A stretch of DNA of 24,643 bases from Paenibacillus sp. oral taxon 786 str. D14 (GTDB taxonomy: Bacteria > Bacillota > Bacilli > Paenibacillales > Paenibacillaceae): NCBI RefSeq assembly GCF_000159955.1, contig NZ_GG695971.1, forward strand, positions 411,109 through 435,751, written 5' to 3'. Shown here piece after piece: positions 1 through 6,516 of the stretch. The number at the start of each line of letters is the position of its first letter. The first letter of the stretch is position 1. The notes under the pieces are model-generated. The model was not told the origin of the DNA, made no database searches, and worked only from the letters and a program-made list of their open reading frames with translations. Position numbers and translations under genes: made by a program.

Positions 1-4
1 GGGC

Positions 5-35
5 GAGGGCGCCGGGGGCGGTAGCCGGCGCCCTC
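5..35. terminator. Strong GC-rich hairpin, possible terminator of the upstream gene
   Basis: Positions 5-15 (GAGGGCGCCGG) and 25-35 (CCGGCGCCCTC) are perfect reverse complements around a 9-base loop. The following bases (GAATTTCC) contain only a short T run on the plus strand, so this is a stem of terminator strength with a weak U-tract. It probably marks the end of a gene outside the window. Confidence 0.45.
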
Positions 36-101
36 GAATTTCCATGTAACTTCTTACGCACTCCATCCGTTAACGTTAAAAGGATAGTAGAATACACAAC
101 A

Positions 102-130
102 GGTGCCTGAGAAACGTCAATCCAGGCACC
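102..130 (+). other. Hairpin in the vanY-family leader
   Basis: GGTGCCTG at 102-109 and CAGGCACC at 123-130 are perfect 8-bp arms with a 13-base loop. They end just upstream of the ribosome binding site (AGGGAGG near 135-142) of the lipoprotein gene that starts at 150. It has no T run, so it is not a terminator; it could stabilise the mRNA or shape ribosome access. I see no convincing promoter between it and the left edge. Confidence 0.4.
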
Positions 131-149
131 GCCACAGGGAGGAACCAGG

Positions 150-1046
150 ATGAACAGCAAGAAAGGCGTGGTGACTGCGGCGATGGCGCTGTTGTTAACA
201 GCGGTATTAATCGCAGGCTGCGGCAAACAAGCGGCCGACGCTCCGCAGACACCGGCACAGAACAGCACGAACACGGCCGCCGGCGCAAATAACGGTGCGG
301 GGGACAATGCCGCCAACGACACCGACACCATGGACGACCAAGCTACGGAAGGCAATAACGCAGCAAACGGCGGCATTACCGGGAACGGGGATTCCAGCGA
401 TTCGGCACAGGCCCCTGACGGTTCCAGCGACAGCAGCGGAGGGGACCGCGCAGCGATGGGGGATCCGTACAGCGTGGCGGTGCTGATCAACAAGCAATTT
501 GCTTTACCGGAGGATTACGAGCCGAAGGATCTGGTCTATCCCGACGTCCGGTTTACATTCAAAGAAAAAATCGAAAAACGCATGATGCGCAAAGAGGCGG
601 CAAAGGCGCTCGAGGAGCTGTTCGCTGGAGCCGAGAAAGACGGTATCTATCTGGCCGGCGTGTCGGCGTACCGTTCACATAAGACCCAAACGGCGCTGTT
701 TAACCGTTACGTGGAGAAGGACGGCGAGGAAGTCGCGAAGACGTACAGCGCGGTTCCGGGCCACAGCGAGCATGAGACGGGTCTGGCGATCGACGTATCA
801 GGCAGCGATGGCAAATGCGCAGCGGAAAGCTGCTTCGGTGACACGAAGGAAGCGGCCTGGCTGGCGGATCATGCCACCGAATACGGCTTTATCATTCGTT
901 ATCCGAAAGGGAAGGAAGACATTACCGGCTACAAATATGAGCCATGGCACCTGCGTTATGTAGGGAAAGAAATCGCGGCCGACATCGGCAAACGCGGCAT
1001 TACGTTGGAAGAATACTATGATGCCGTCCCGGTTTCGGGCCAGTGA
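150..1046 (+). CDS. VanY-family D-alanyl-D-alanine carboxypeptidase, lipoprotein
   Basis: Predicted zinc carboxypeptidase that trims the terminal D-Ala (or D-Ala of tetrapeptides, LdcB/DacB type) from peptidoglycan stem peptides on the outer face of the membrane. Residues 1-24 form a lipoprotein signal peptide with lipobox L-I-A-G-C; Cys24 would be lipidated. Residues 25-105 are a low-complexity linker rich in Asn, Asp, Gly, Ala and Ser, which would hold the enzyme away from the membrane. The VanY domain spans about 110-290. The zinc ligands by family pattern are His208 and Asp215 (S-E-H-E-T-G-L-A-I-D) and His267 in E-P-W-H-L-R, with Glu264 as the likely catalytic base. Cys223 and Cys228 could form a disulfide. 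The ATG at 150 follows AGGGAGG with about 7 bases spacing. 298 residues is normal for the family once the linker is counted. The exact substrate (DD- or LD-carboxypeptidase) cannot be told. Confidence 0.9.
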   Translation: MNSKKGVVTAAMALLLTAVLIAGCGKQAADAPQTPAQNSTNTAAGANNGAGDNAANDTDTMDDQATEGNNAANGGITGNGDSSDSAQAPDGSSDSSGGDRAAMGDPYSVAVLINKQFALPEDYEPKDLVYPDVRFTFKEKIEKRMMRKEAAKALEELFAGAEKDGIYLAGVSAYRSHKTQTALFNRYVEKDGEEVAKTYSAVPGHSEHETGLAIDVSGSDGKCAAESCFGDTKEAAWLADHATEYGFIIRYPKGKEDITGYKYEPWHLRYVGKEIAADIGKRGITLEEYYDAVPVSGQ

Positions 1047-1083
1047 TTTCATGGGATTTTTCGAGATCATGAGCTCATCCAGG

Positions 1084-1108
1084 AAAGACGCCTGCGGGCG
1101 TCTTTTTT
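1084..1108 (+). terminator. Intrinsic terminator after the VanY-family gene
   Basis: AAAGACGCC, loop TGCG, then GGCGTCTTT running into six T residues. It is a textbook rho-independent terminator about 40 bases after the stop codon and separates this gene from the iron operon. Confidence 0.9.
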
Positions 1109-1148
1109 AGATTTTCCATCCAGCGAAGGAACCTAATAAAATTAACAG

Positions 1149-1178
1149 TTGACACCTGATAATGATTATCAGTATCTT
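1149..1178 (+). promoter_or_regulatory. Promoter with a perfect Fur box between -35 and -10
   Basis: A consensus -35 (TTGACA, 1149-1154) is followed after 18 bases by TATCTT (1173-1178). The spacer holds TGATAATGATTATCA at 1157-1171, a perfect 7-1-7 inverted repeat that matches the Bacillus Fur box pattern. A repressor bound there would occlude RNA polymerase, so the downstream ATPase and FhuF-like genes should be switched on by iron starvation. The leader between promoter and start is about 100 bases. Confidence 0.85.
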
Positions 1179-1285
1179 TAAGAAGATGAAGTTTTTATGA
1201 ATCTAAGATGAAGTCGTGATATAGACTCTTTTTACAATGATACATTGGTGGGTTTATTCAGTTGGACACGGAAAGGATGAGTGCC

Positions 1286-2149
1286 ATGGTTTCCTTAAAA
1301 ACTTCGCATCTAGACATTGCCTATGAGGATCGTCTGATTGTCGAAGACTTAAACATTTCGATTCCCGAGGGGAAAATCACGGCGTTGGTTGGCGCGAACG
1401 GTTCCGGTAAATCAACGGTCCTGAAAACGATGGCTCGGATCCTTCAGCCGAAGTCCGGCAGCGTGCTGCTGAACGGCAAATCGATCCATAAGCAGTCGAC
1501 GCGGGAAGTAGCCAAGCAGCTGGCGATTCTTCCGCAAAACCCAACCGCCCCGGAAGGATTAACGGTCTATGAGCTTGTATCGTACGGGCGTTTTCCGCAT
1601 CAGAAGGGGTTTGGAGGTTTGAAGGCCGAGGACCGGAAAATTGTGGAGTGGGCGATCGAAGCCACCCGCATGACCGAGTTCAGTGACCGGGCCTTAGAGC
1701 ATCTGTCCGGCGGTCAACGGCAGCGGGCCTGGATCGCCATGGCGCTGGCGCAGGAGACGGATATCCTGTTCCTCGACGAACCTACGACGTTCCTGGATAT
1801 GGCCCATCAGTTGGAAGTGCTTCAACTGCTTGAAGAGCTGAATGCCACATCCAACCGGACGATTGTAATGGTTGTCCATGATTTGAATCATGCCGCTCGT
1901 TACGCGCATTACATGATTGCGATCAAGCAAGGCCAGGCCGTCGCTTCCGGTACACCGGAAGAGGTTGTGACCTCCAAAGTGCTGCGCGACGTGTTTGGCA
2001 TCGAGGCGGATATCGTGACCGATCCGCGGAGTGGCGTACCGCTGTGCCTCCCTTATGAGCTGTACCGGGCTGCAGCCGAAGGCAAAGTACGCAAGGGCAA
2101 AAATGATGGACCGGAAGAGGTTTCGCCCAAAGTCGTCTCGTTCCTGTAG
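1286..2149 (+). CDS. Iron-siderophore ABC transporter ATP-binding protein (FecE/FhuC/YusV type)
   Basis: ATPase subunit that would energise ferric-siderophore import through a FecCD-type permease. All ABC motifs are visible, numbered from the ATG at 1286: Walker A G-A-N-G-S-G-K-S-T at 36-44, Q-loop Gln84, signature L-S-G-G-Q at 140-144, Walker B I-L-F-L-D-E at 160-165 and H-loop His198. The start at 1286 is favoured because AAAGGA lies 7-8 bases upstream and the protein then begins like other FecE proteins; ATG 1277 and TTG 1262 are in-frame alternatives. The last 20 or so residues are a charged tail. No permease or binding protein is next to it, so it is an orphan ATPase that, like YusV in B. 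subtilis, could serve several unlinked permeases. It is paired with the FhuF-like gene 14 bases downstream under one Fur-box promoter. Confidence 0.9.
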   Translation: MVSLKTSHLDIAYEDRLIVEDLNISIPEGKITALVGANGSGKSTVLKTMARILQPKSGSVLLNGKSIHKQSTREVAKQLAILPQNPTAPEGLTVYELVSYGRFPHQKGFGGLKAEDRKIVEWAIEATRMTEFSDRALEHLSGGQRQRAWIAMALAQETDILFLDEPTTFLDMAHQLEVLQLLEELNATSNRTIVMVVHDLNHAARYAHYMIAIKQGQAVASGTPEEVVTSKVLRDVFGIEADIVTDPRSGVPLCLPYELYRAAAEGKVRKGKNDGPEEVSPKVVSFL

Positions 2150-2163
2150 TGGGGGAACCAAAG

Positions 2164-2967
2164 ATGAACATCAATTATCAGCTGCTGGAGCAGCAATTGG
2201 CGATTGTAACAGAGCAGCGGACGGATGCCTTTTTCACGATGCCCGCTGAGATGCTGTTGGATCGCGGGCAGCTGGTGGCTTTTTTGGAAATCTACCAGGA
2301 GAAAATTAAGGGGCTTGATCTTCAAGTATCCGCAACCTATTTCGCTACGAGCTGGCGGGTGGTGTGTGCAGCGCTGCACTACATGGGGTCGGTGGCCTCG
2401 GGCAAGCTGCATTTTTCGCTCGAAAATCTCACCCTGCAACTCGTGATGGTCAACGGATTCCCTTGGGTTTATTTTGTGCTGAACGATAAGGCTGAACAGC
2501 CTTGGCCGACCGGTGACCGTCTGTCCTGGCAGACCCGCGAGCTGACCCGTTTTTATGGCGAAGTGCTGCGACCAGTCATGGAAAATATTGCTGCAGTCTC
2601 GAAGCTGCCGGTTGCGCAGCTGTGGGGGCAGCTGCCGTTAGGCGTGCAATATTACGTCCATGCCATCGCCGGCCGTCTGGAGGAGGAAACCTTGCGTTCT
2701 CGGCTTCTGGAGGAGTACGAGTTCGTGAAGGAGCTGCCAGCCGAGGTATTTGGCCTAAAGCGCAATCCGTATCGGATCAAGGAAGTGTTGCTGGATGATC
2801 CTTATCGGCCAGGCGAGAAATCGCCGATGAAACCAACTTGTTGCTTAGCCTATCGGACGGACACCGGCCATGGCTACTGTTACGGATGTCCCAAGCTCAC
2901 CAAGCCGGAGCGGGAGGCCAAATACGCCGAGATCCGTCAGCAGCTTGCTGCGGCTCAAGCGCAATAA
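2164..2967 (+). CDS. FhuF-like siderophore iron reductase ([2Fe-2S] protein)
   Basis: Cytoplasmic ferric reductase that would release iron from imported siderophores. The C-terminus carries the FhuF-type cluster pattern Cys226-Cys227-x11-Cys239-x2-Cys242, close to the C-C-x10-C-x2-C described for E. coli FhuF. The rest (about 1-215) is the mostly helical body also seen in IucA/IucC-associated reductases. I place the start at ATG 2164, behind GGGGG at 2151-2155; an in-frame GTG at 2149 that overlaps the ATPase stop codon is possible but has no good ribosome site. 267 residues fits the family. It is the second gene of the Fur-box operon, and pairing an uptake ATPase with a reductase links import to iron release. 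The family call rests on the cysteine motif and the context; the siderophore is unknown. Confidence 0.85.
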   Translation: MNINYQLLEQQLAIVTEQRTDAFFTMPAEMLLDRGQLVAFLEIYQEKIKGLDLQVSATYFATSWRVVCAALHYMGSVASGKLHFSLENLTLQLVMVNGFPWVYFVLNDKAEQPWPTGDRLSWQTRELTRFYGEVLRPVMENIAAVSKLPVAQLWGQLPLGVQYYVHAIAGRLEEETLRSRLLEEYEFVKELPAEVFGLKRNPYRIKEVLLDDPYRPGEKSPMKPTCCLAYRTDTGHGYCYGCPKLTKPEREAKYAEIRQQLAAAQAQ

Positions 2968-3035
2968 AGAGACGGCTATCGCAGGGGTAAGGATGCGCGC
3001 GGTTGTTGGTTTCTACATACGCAATATGAATAACG

Positions 3036-3090
3036 AGCACTTGGCGATCCTGAAGAGGCTTCAGGAGTTGTCTAAGTGCTTTTCTTTTTT
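3036..3090 (+). terminator. Intrinsic terminator of the iron operon
   Basis: Outer arms AGCACTT (3036-3042) and AAGTGCT (3074-3080) enclose a second stem CCTGAAG/CTTCAGG (3049-3055 with 3059-3065). The structure runs into TTTTCTTTTTT. It lies about 70 bases after the FhuF-like stop codon. Confidence 0.85.
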
Positions 3091-3156
3091 CCGATCCCTC
3101 AACCTTCCAGCTTAATATCCCAAATCGAAGGGAAGTCTGATAAGGGTTCCCCAATT

Positions 3157-3192
3157 CTGAACCAAAGGGATAGTCGTGCAAAGAGGCGCGCG
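3157..3192. repeat. Dispersed 36-bp repeat, second copy at 6294-6329
   Basis: This stretch matches 6294-6329 at 30 of 36 positions by my alignment, and five of the six differences are transitions. The other copy is part of a 17-bp-period tandem array, so this looks like a two-unit fragment (34 bp plus) of the same family. It lies in the 435-base gap before nox, outside the promoter. The rest of this gap, 3091-3156 and 3193-3250, shows nothing I recognise. Confidence 0.6.
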
Positions 3193-3254
3193 AGAAGAAG
3201 CCATAGGGGCCTTTCGGATATTTTAAATTGAGAAATTTTACTTTCTTTTCCCTC

Positions 3255-3343
3255 TTGCAATGTGAAAAAAGTCACACTATAATAAGAACCATGAAGTGAA
3301 ATATTTCACAACAACTCGAGTTTTATAAGTGACGATTTTCACA
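3255..3343 (+). promoter_or_regulatory. nox promoter with three spaced Rex/Fnr-type operators
   Basis: Promoter TTGCAA (3255-3260), 17-base spacer, TATAAT (3278-3283). Three sites of the form [T/A]GTGA-N6-TCACA are present: 3261-3276 (TGTGA/TCACA, perfect, filling the spacer), 3295-3310 and 3328-3343 (AGTGA/TCACA). Their centres are 34 and 33 bp apart. The half-sites fit the Rex (NADH/NAD+ sensing repressor) consensus and also the Fnr/CRP consensus. A site in the promoter spacer plus two downstream of the start point suits repression, which favours Rex. Rex control of an NADH oxidase would be natural, but the regulator itself is not in this window. Confidence 0.8.
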
Positions 3344-3402
3344 AGTTGAGAAATTAGCTATACACAATCAAACAGGTATTGATTATGGAGGAGGAAGAAA
3401 TC

Positions 3403-4764
3403 ATGAAAGTAGCAGTTATCGGATGTACCCATGCAGGCACGGCGGCGATCGTTAATACGGCCAAACTTTACCCGGATGCGGAAATTACCGTATATGAACG
3501 GAACGACAATATCTCGTTCTTGTCGTGCGGCATCGCTCTTTATGTCGGAGGGATGGTTAAGGATCCTCAGGGGCTGTTCTATTCCTCGCCGCAGCAATTG
3601 GCTGAGCTGGGTGTAAATACAAAGATGCGGCACGAAGTCGTATCGGTAGATACGGATGCGAAAGTCCTTCAAGCCCGGAACCTGGAGACGGGCGAAGTGT
3701 TTGAAGATCGCTTCGACAAGCTGATTGTCACGACGGGGTCGTGGCCGATCGTACCGAAATTTGAGGGCAGTGATCTGGAGAATATTTTGCTTTCGAAGAA
3801 CTATAACCACTCCAACACCATCATCGAAAAAGCGCAGCAAGCCAAACATATCGTTGTTGTCGGCGCAGGCTACATCGGCGTGGAGCTGGTTGAAGCGTTC
3901 CAGCTTAATGGGAAGCAAGTTACGTTGATCGATGCGGAGGACCGTATTTTGAGCAAATACCTCGATCCGGAGTACACGGACAAGATCGAACAATCGCTCC
4001 GCGAACACGGCATCGAGCTGGCTTTAGGCCAAAAGGTCACGCGCTTTGAAGGCGAGAACGGCAAAGTAACGAAAGTCATCACCGATAAAGGCACATACGC
4101 TGCAGACCTGGTGATCATGTGCATCGGGTTCCGTCCTAACACGGAGCTGTTAAAAGGTCAGGTCGACATGCTGGACAACGGCGCGATCATTGTGGACGAA
4201 TATATGCGCACCTCGAAGCCGGATGTGTATGCGGCAGGCGACAGCTGCGCCGTCTTCTATAACCCGACAGGCAAGCATGCCTATATCCCGCTGGCAACCA
4301 ACGCCGTTCGCATGGGGACGTTGGTAGCGCGAAATTTGGTTGCGCCAACCGTGAAGTATATGGGTACCCAAGGCACTTCGGGGATTAAAATTTACGAGGA
4401 TAACATCGCCGGGACCGGTTTAACTTTAGCAGCGGCCAAGGACGCCGGTTTGGATGCAGAGGCGGTACTCATCACCGACAACTACCGACCGGAATTTATG
4501 CCAACCCATGAGCCGGTCATGCTGAAGGTGGTCTATGAGAAAAATACTCGCCGGATCCTGGGTGCACAAATCATGTCGAAGGTGGATCTGACTCAGTCGA
4601 TCAACACGATTTCGGTATGCATCCAAAACGGAATGAAAATGGAAGAGCTCGCTTTCGTTGATTTCTTCTTCCAACCTCATTACAACAAGCCGTGGAATTT
4701 CTTGAACAGCGCAGGCTTAGAGGTGCTGCCGGAAGTTCCGAAGCGGGAAACTGTTCACGCCTAA
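3403..4764 (+). CDS. nox: Water-forming NADH oxidase (Nox), CoA-disulfide reductase family
   Basis: FAD-dependent flavoprotein that oxidises NADH with O2, probably to water, so it regenerates NAD+ and removes oxygen in the cytoplasm. The FAD-binding start is V-I-G-C-T-H-A-G-T (5-13), with His10 near the flavin. The redox-active cysteine is Cys42 in S-F-L-S-C-G, exactly where single-cysteine NOX and NADH peroxidase enzymes have it. The NAD-binding loop V-V-G-A-G-Y-I-G is at 152-159, the second FAD motif Y-A-A-G-D-S at 276-281, and a dimerisation domain runs from about 325 to 445. 453 residues is the family length. ATG 3403 has GGAGGAGG 8 bases upstream; an upstream in-frame TTG at 3379 is rejected. 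A close alternative is CoA-disulfide reductase or NADH peroxidase; the S-F-L-S-C-G context and length favour NOX. It is controlled by the triple operator upstream. Confidence 0.9.
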   Translation: MKVAVIGCTHAGTAAIVNTAKLYPDAEITVYERNDNISFLSCGIALYVGGMVKDPQGLFYSSPQQLAELGVNTKMRHEVVSVDTDAKVLQARNLETGEVFEDRFDKLIVTTGSWPIVPKFEGSDLENILLSKNYNHSNTIIEKAQQAKHIVVVGAGYIGVELVEAFQLNGKQVTLIDAEDRILSKYLDPEYTDKIEQSLREHGIELALGQKVTRFEGENGKVTKVITDKGTYAADLVIMCIGFRPNTELLKGQVDMLDNGAIIVDEYMRTSKPDVYAAGDSCAVFYNPTGKHAYIPLATNAVRMGTLVARNLVAPTVKYMGTQGTSGIKIYEDNIAGTGLTLAAAKDAGLDAEAVLITDNYRPEFMPTHEPVMLKVVYEKNTRRILGAQIMSKVDLTQSINTISVCIQNGMKMEELAFVDFFFQPHYNKPWNFLNSAGLEVLPEVPKRETVHA

Positions 4765-4965
4765 GAAAAAAATATCAGCGAGTTCATTCGTGCGGGAGAA
4801 TTCAAAGCGCTGGAGCCGAAGGAAGCCGCAAGAGCCATCTTTCTGGCGTTCCTGCACTTTCATCATCCTGCGCACTTCCGCCAATGGACGAATGAACGGA
4901 TTGATGCAGATTTCGATGCCGTATGGCAGTTAATATTGGACGGGATCGCCGCACCATCCAAGTAA
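4765..4965 (+). pseudogene. Orphaned C-terminal fragment of a TetR-family regulator
   Basis: Starting directly after the nox stop codon and in the same frame, 66 codons encode a peptide without a start codon that ends at TAA 4963-4965. Its parts I-S-E-F-I-R-A-G-E-F, A-A-R-A-I-F-L-A-F-L-H-F-H-H-P, R-Q-W-T-N-E-R-I-D-A-D-F and V-W-Q-L-I-L-D-G-I are typical of the ligand-binding C-terminus of TetR regulators. No HTH or N-terminal half lies nearby. I read this as the remnant of a regulator gene whose front was lost by a deletion or replacement that put nox in its place. No ribosome site precedes it, so it is not expected to be translated except by readthrough of the nox TAA. Confidence 0.75.
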
Positions 4966-5015
4966 ATGCACGGTTAACGTGATCTATGTTATTTTTTCGA
5001 GGTAGACTCGCACGC

Positions 5016-5021
5016 TACAAT
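5016..5021 (+). promoter_or_regulatory. Possible -10 of the formate/nitrite channel gene
   Basis: TACAAT lies 71 bases before the channel start codon. No good -35 stands 17 bases upstream (an A/T run and a small CGAG/CTCG palindrome at 4998-5010 are there instead), so the promoter is weak or needs an activator. Co-transcription from nox is also possible because I see no terminator between the two genes. Confidence 0.35.
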
Positions 5022-5092
5022 AAACACGTCTTAATAACGACGAATGACCTGTGAAGTGTCGTTTAGAAGTGACATATAAAGGAGACAGGATC

Positions 5093-5926
5093 ATGGCTTA
5101 TTCAAAACCTGCGCAAATTGCCGAAGTATCCGTGGAATATGGCGTCAAAAAAGCACATTATCCGCTGCTTACCGTATTGATTCTTGGTTTTTTGGGCGGG
5201 GCGTTTATCGCGCTTGGCTTCCTTCTTGATATTCGCGTGATCAGCAGCGCTCCGGCGGAATGGGGCAGTATCGCCAATTTCATTGGGGCTGCGGTTTTCC
5301 CGATCGGGCTGATCCTCGTGCTGCTGGCGGGCGGTGAGCTGTTGACCGGCAATATGATGGCTGTGCCGTTAGCACGGATGGCGGGGCGGATTTCCACTGG
5401 TGACGTGTGCAAAAATCTCGTCCTCATCACTTTGAGCAATTTCGTTGGCGCTTTGTTCGTTGCTTATTTTTTCGGGCATGTGGTTGGCTTAACAGCCAGC
5501 GGACCTTATCTTGAGAAGCTGGTCGATATGGCCGGTCATAAGCTGGACGACAGCTTCCTGCAAGCGTTTGTGTCCGGGATCGGCTGCAACTGGCTGGTTG
5601 CTTTGGCGGTTTGGCTGTCTTATGGTGCAGACAATATGAGCGGTAAAATCTTGGGCATCTGGTTCCCAACGATGGCCTTTGTCGCGATCGGCTTCCAGCA
5701 CGTTGTTGCGAATATGTTCCTGATTCCCGCAGCGATCTTTGAAGGGTATTACTCCTGGGGCGAATACTTGGGTAACTTTGTGCCGGTATGGCTGGGGAAT
5801 TTGACCGGCGGGGCCATCTTCGTGGCTTCGGCGTATTGGACTGCTTTTCTGAAGGATAAAGGGTCCAAAGACGCACAGGTTACTGAGTTGGCTACGTCAT
5901 CTGTAGCGGCGAGAGAACACGGATAA
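5093..5926 (+). CDS. Formate/nitrite transporter (FNT family channel)
   Basis: Six-helix pentameric channel that moves formate, nitrite or related small anions across the membrane. Hydrophobic segments lie at about 28-48, 60-80, 108-132, 155-176, 188-214 and 232-252. Family signatures are present: G-G-E-L-L-T-G-N-M at 80-88, G-I-G-C-N-W-L-V at 162-169 and G-F-Q-H-V-V-A-N-M-F at 200-209, with the conserved channel histidine at 203. The residue before it is Gln202, where E. coli FocA has Glu. The ATG at 5093 has AAAGGAG 8 bases upstream; a GTG at 5051 without a ribosome site is rejected. 277 residues is normal. The neighbouring NADH oxidase and molybdopterin oxidoreductase suggest formate (feeding a dehydrogenase) or nitrite, but sequence alone does not decide. 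Confidence 0.9.
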   Translation: MAYSKPAQIAEVSVEYGVKKAHYPLLTVLILGFLGGAFIALGFLLDIRVISSAPAEWGSIANFIGAAVFPIGLILVLLAGGELLTGNMMAVPLARMAGRISTGDVCKNLVLITLSNFVGALFVAYFFGHVVGLTASGPYLEKLVDMAGHKLDDSFLQAFVSGIGCNWLVALAVWLSYGADNMSGKILGIWFPTMAFVAIGFQHVVANMFLIPAAIFEGYYSWGEYLGNFVPVWLGNLTGGAIFVASAYWTAFLKDKGSKDAQVTELATSSVAAREHG

Positions 5927-6173
5927 ACCGGTTTGGTTGGGCTGGGCTGGGTTTGCTGTCTGCCGGAGCGCTTTTTACACCATTATCCCGATGAATCAGA
6001 AAGAATTTGTAAGGATAAAAGTGAGCCTCGACTAGCAGCAAACCAGCTAACCAGCAAACCAGCCGATCAGCTATGGGCTAGAAAGTTACCCTCATCATCC
6101 TTCATATCTTTATTAACCTCATTAACTCTCATCAACCGCCCTTCCTTCGAATCTCTACCTCCCGAAAAGATAC

Positions 6174-6327
6174 CTGAAGAAAGCGGATACCTGATCAAAA
6201 TGGATACCGACCTAAGATGGATATCTAATCAAATACGGATATCTGAACGAAAGGGATACTTGTAAAGATGGATTATTAATCAAAGTTATACACCTGAACG
6301 AAGGGGATAATCGTGTAAAGAGGTGTG
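6174..6327. repeat. Degenerate tandem repeat with a 17-bp period, about nine units
   Basis: Nine consecutive units begin at 6174, 6191, 6208, 6225, 6243, 6260, 6277, 6294 and 6311. All are 17 bp except one of 18. Typical units are CTGAAGAAAGCGGATAC, CTGATCAAAATGGATAC and CTGAACGAAAGGGATAC. A higher-order period of three units (about 51 bp) is visible: 6208-6259 resembles 6260-6310, with the subtype containing TAAAGATGGAT recurring every third unit. The array fills the gap between the channel gene and the molybdoenzyme. No open reading frame with a ribosome site uses it. Function unknown. Confidence 0.7.
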
Positions 6328-6335
6328 CGGAACAC

Positions 6336-6440
6336 CCCCACACTCCGGCATCGGCCCCCGGCCCTGCCAACCTGCCATCCGGCCATCCGTCATCTTGACC
6401 GTCCTACCACCTCGCCATTTCGCATCCCACCATCCCGCCA
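6336..6440. other. Pyrimidine-rich stretch with recurring CCATCC/CATCCC words
   Basis: The plus strand here is C-rich, with CCATCC at about 6375 and 6383 and CATCCC at about 6423 and 6430. It looks like simple-sequence or decayed repeat DNA. It happens to be open in the molybdoenzyme frame, but the peptide is Pro/His/Arg-rich junk and is not part of that protein. The earlier part of this gap, 5927-6173, holds only CAGCAAACC words at 6037-6045 and 6053-6061 that complement GGTTTGCTG at about 5950. Confidence 0.35.
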
Positions 6441-6462
6441 TAAGGAAATTCCCGCCTTGGGG

Positions 6463-6491
6463 TTTACGCCGGGGACGTTTATTCTTACAAT
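6463..6491 (+). promoter_or_regulatory. Putative promoter of the molybdopterin oxidoreductase
   Basis: TTTACG (6463-6468), 17 bases, TACAAT (6486-6491). Transcription would start near 6498, a few bases before the ribosome binding site AGGAGGGG at 6503-6510. No Rex/Fnr-type palindrome is seen here. Confidence 0.45.
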
Positions 6492-6516
6492 AGGCTACAG
6501 ACAGGAGGGGTGGAAC

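Noticed and set aside
4978..4993. CGTGA half-site upstream of the FNT gene, near -41 of its -10
   Set aside because: Only one half resembles the Fnr/Rex consensus; the other half (TTATT) does not, so I do not claim a third regulated promoter.
5933..6265. 110-codon plus-strand reading frame after the FNT gene
   Set aside because: It begins with TTG without a ribosome site, shows no domain, and its end is the translated 17-bp repeat.
6325..6516. Open frame extending the molybdoenzyme by 64 codons at its N-terminus
   Set aside because: The peptide is Pro/His/Arg-rich, overlaps the pyrimidine-rich stretch and the promoter, and the ideal ribosome site AGGAGGGG is at 6503-6510 before ATG 6517.
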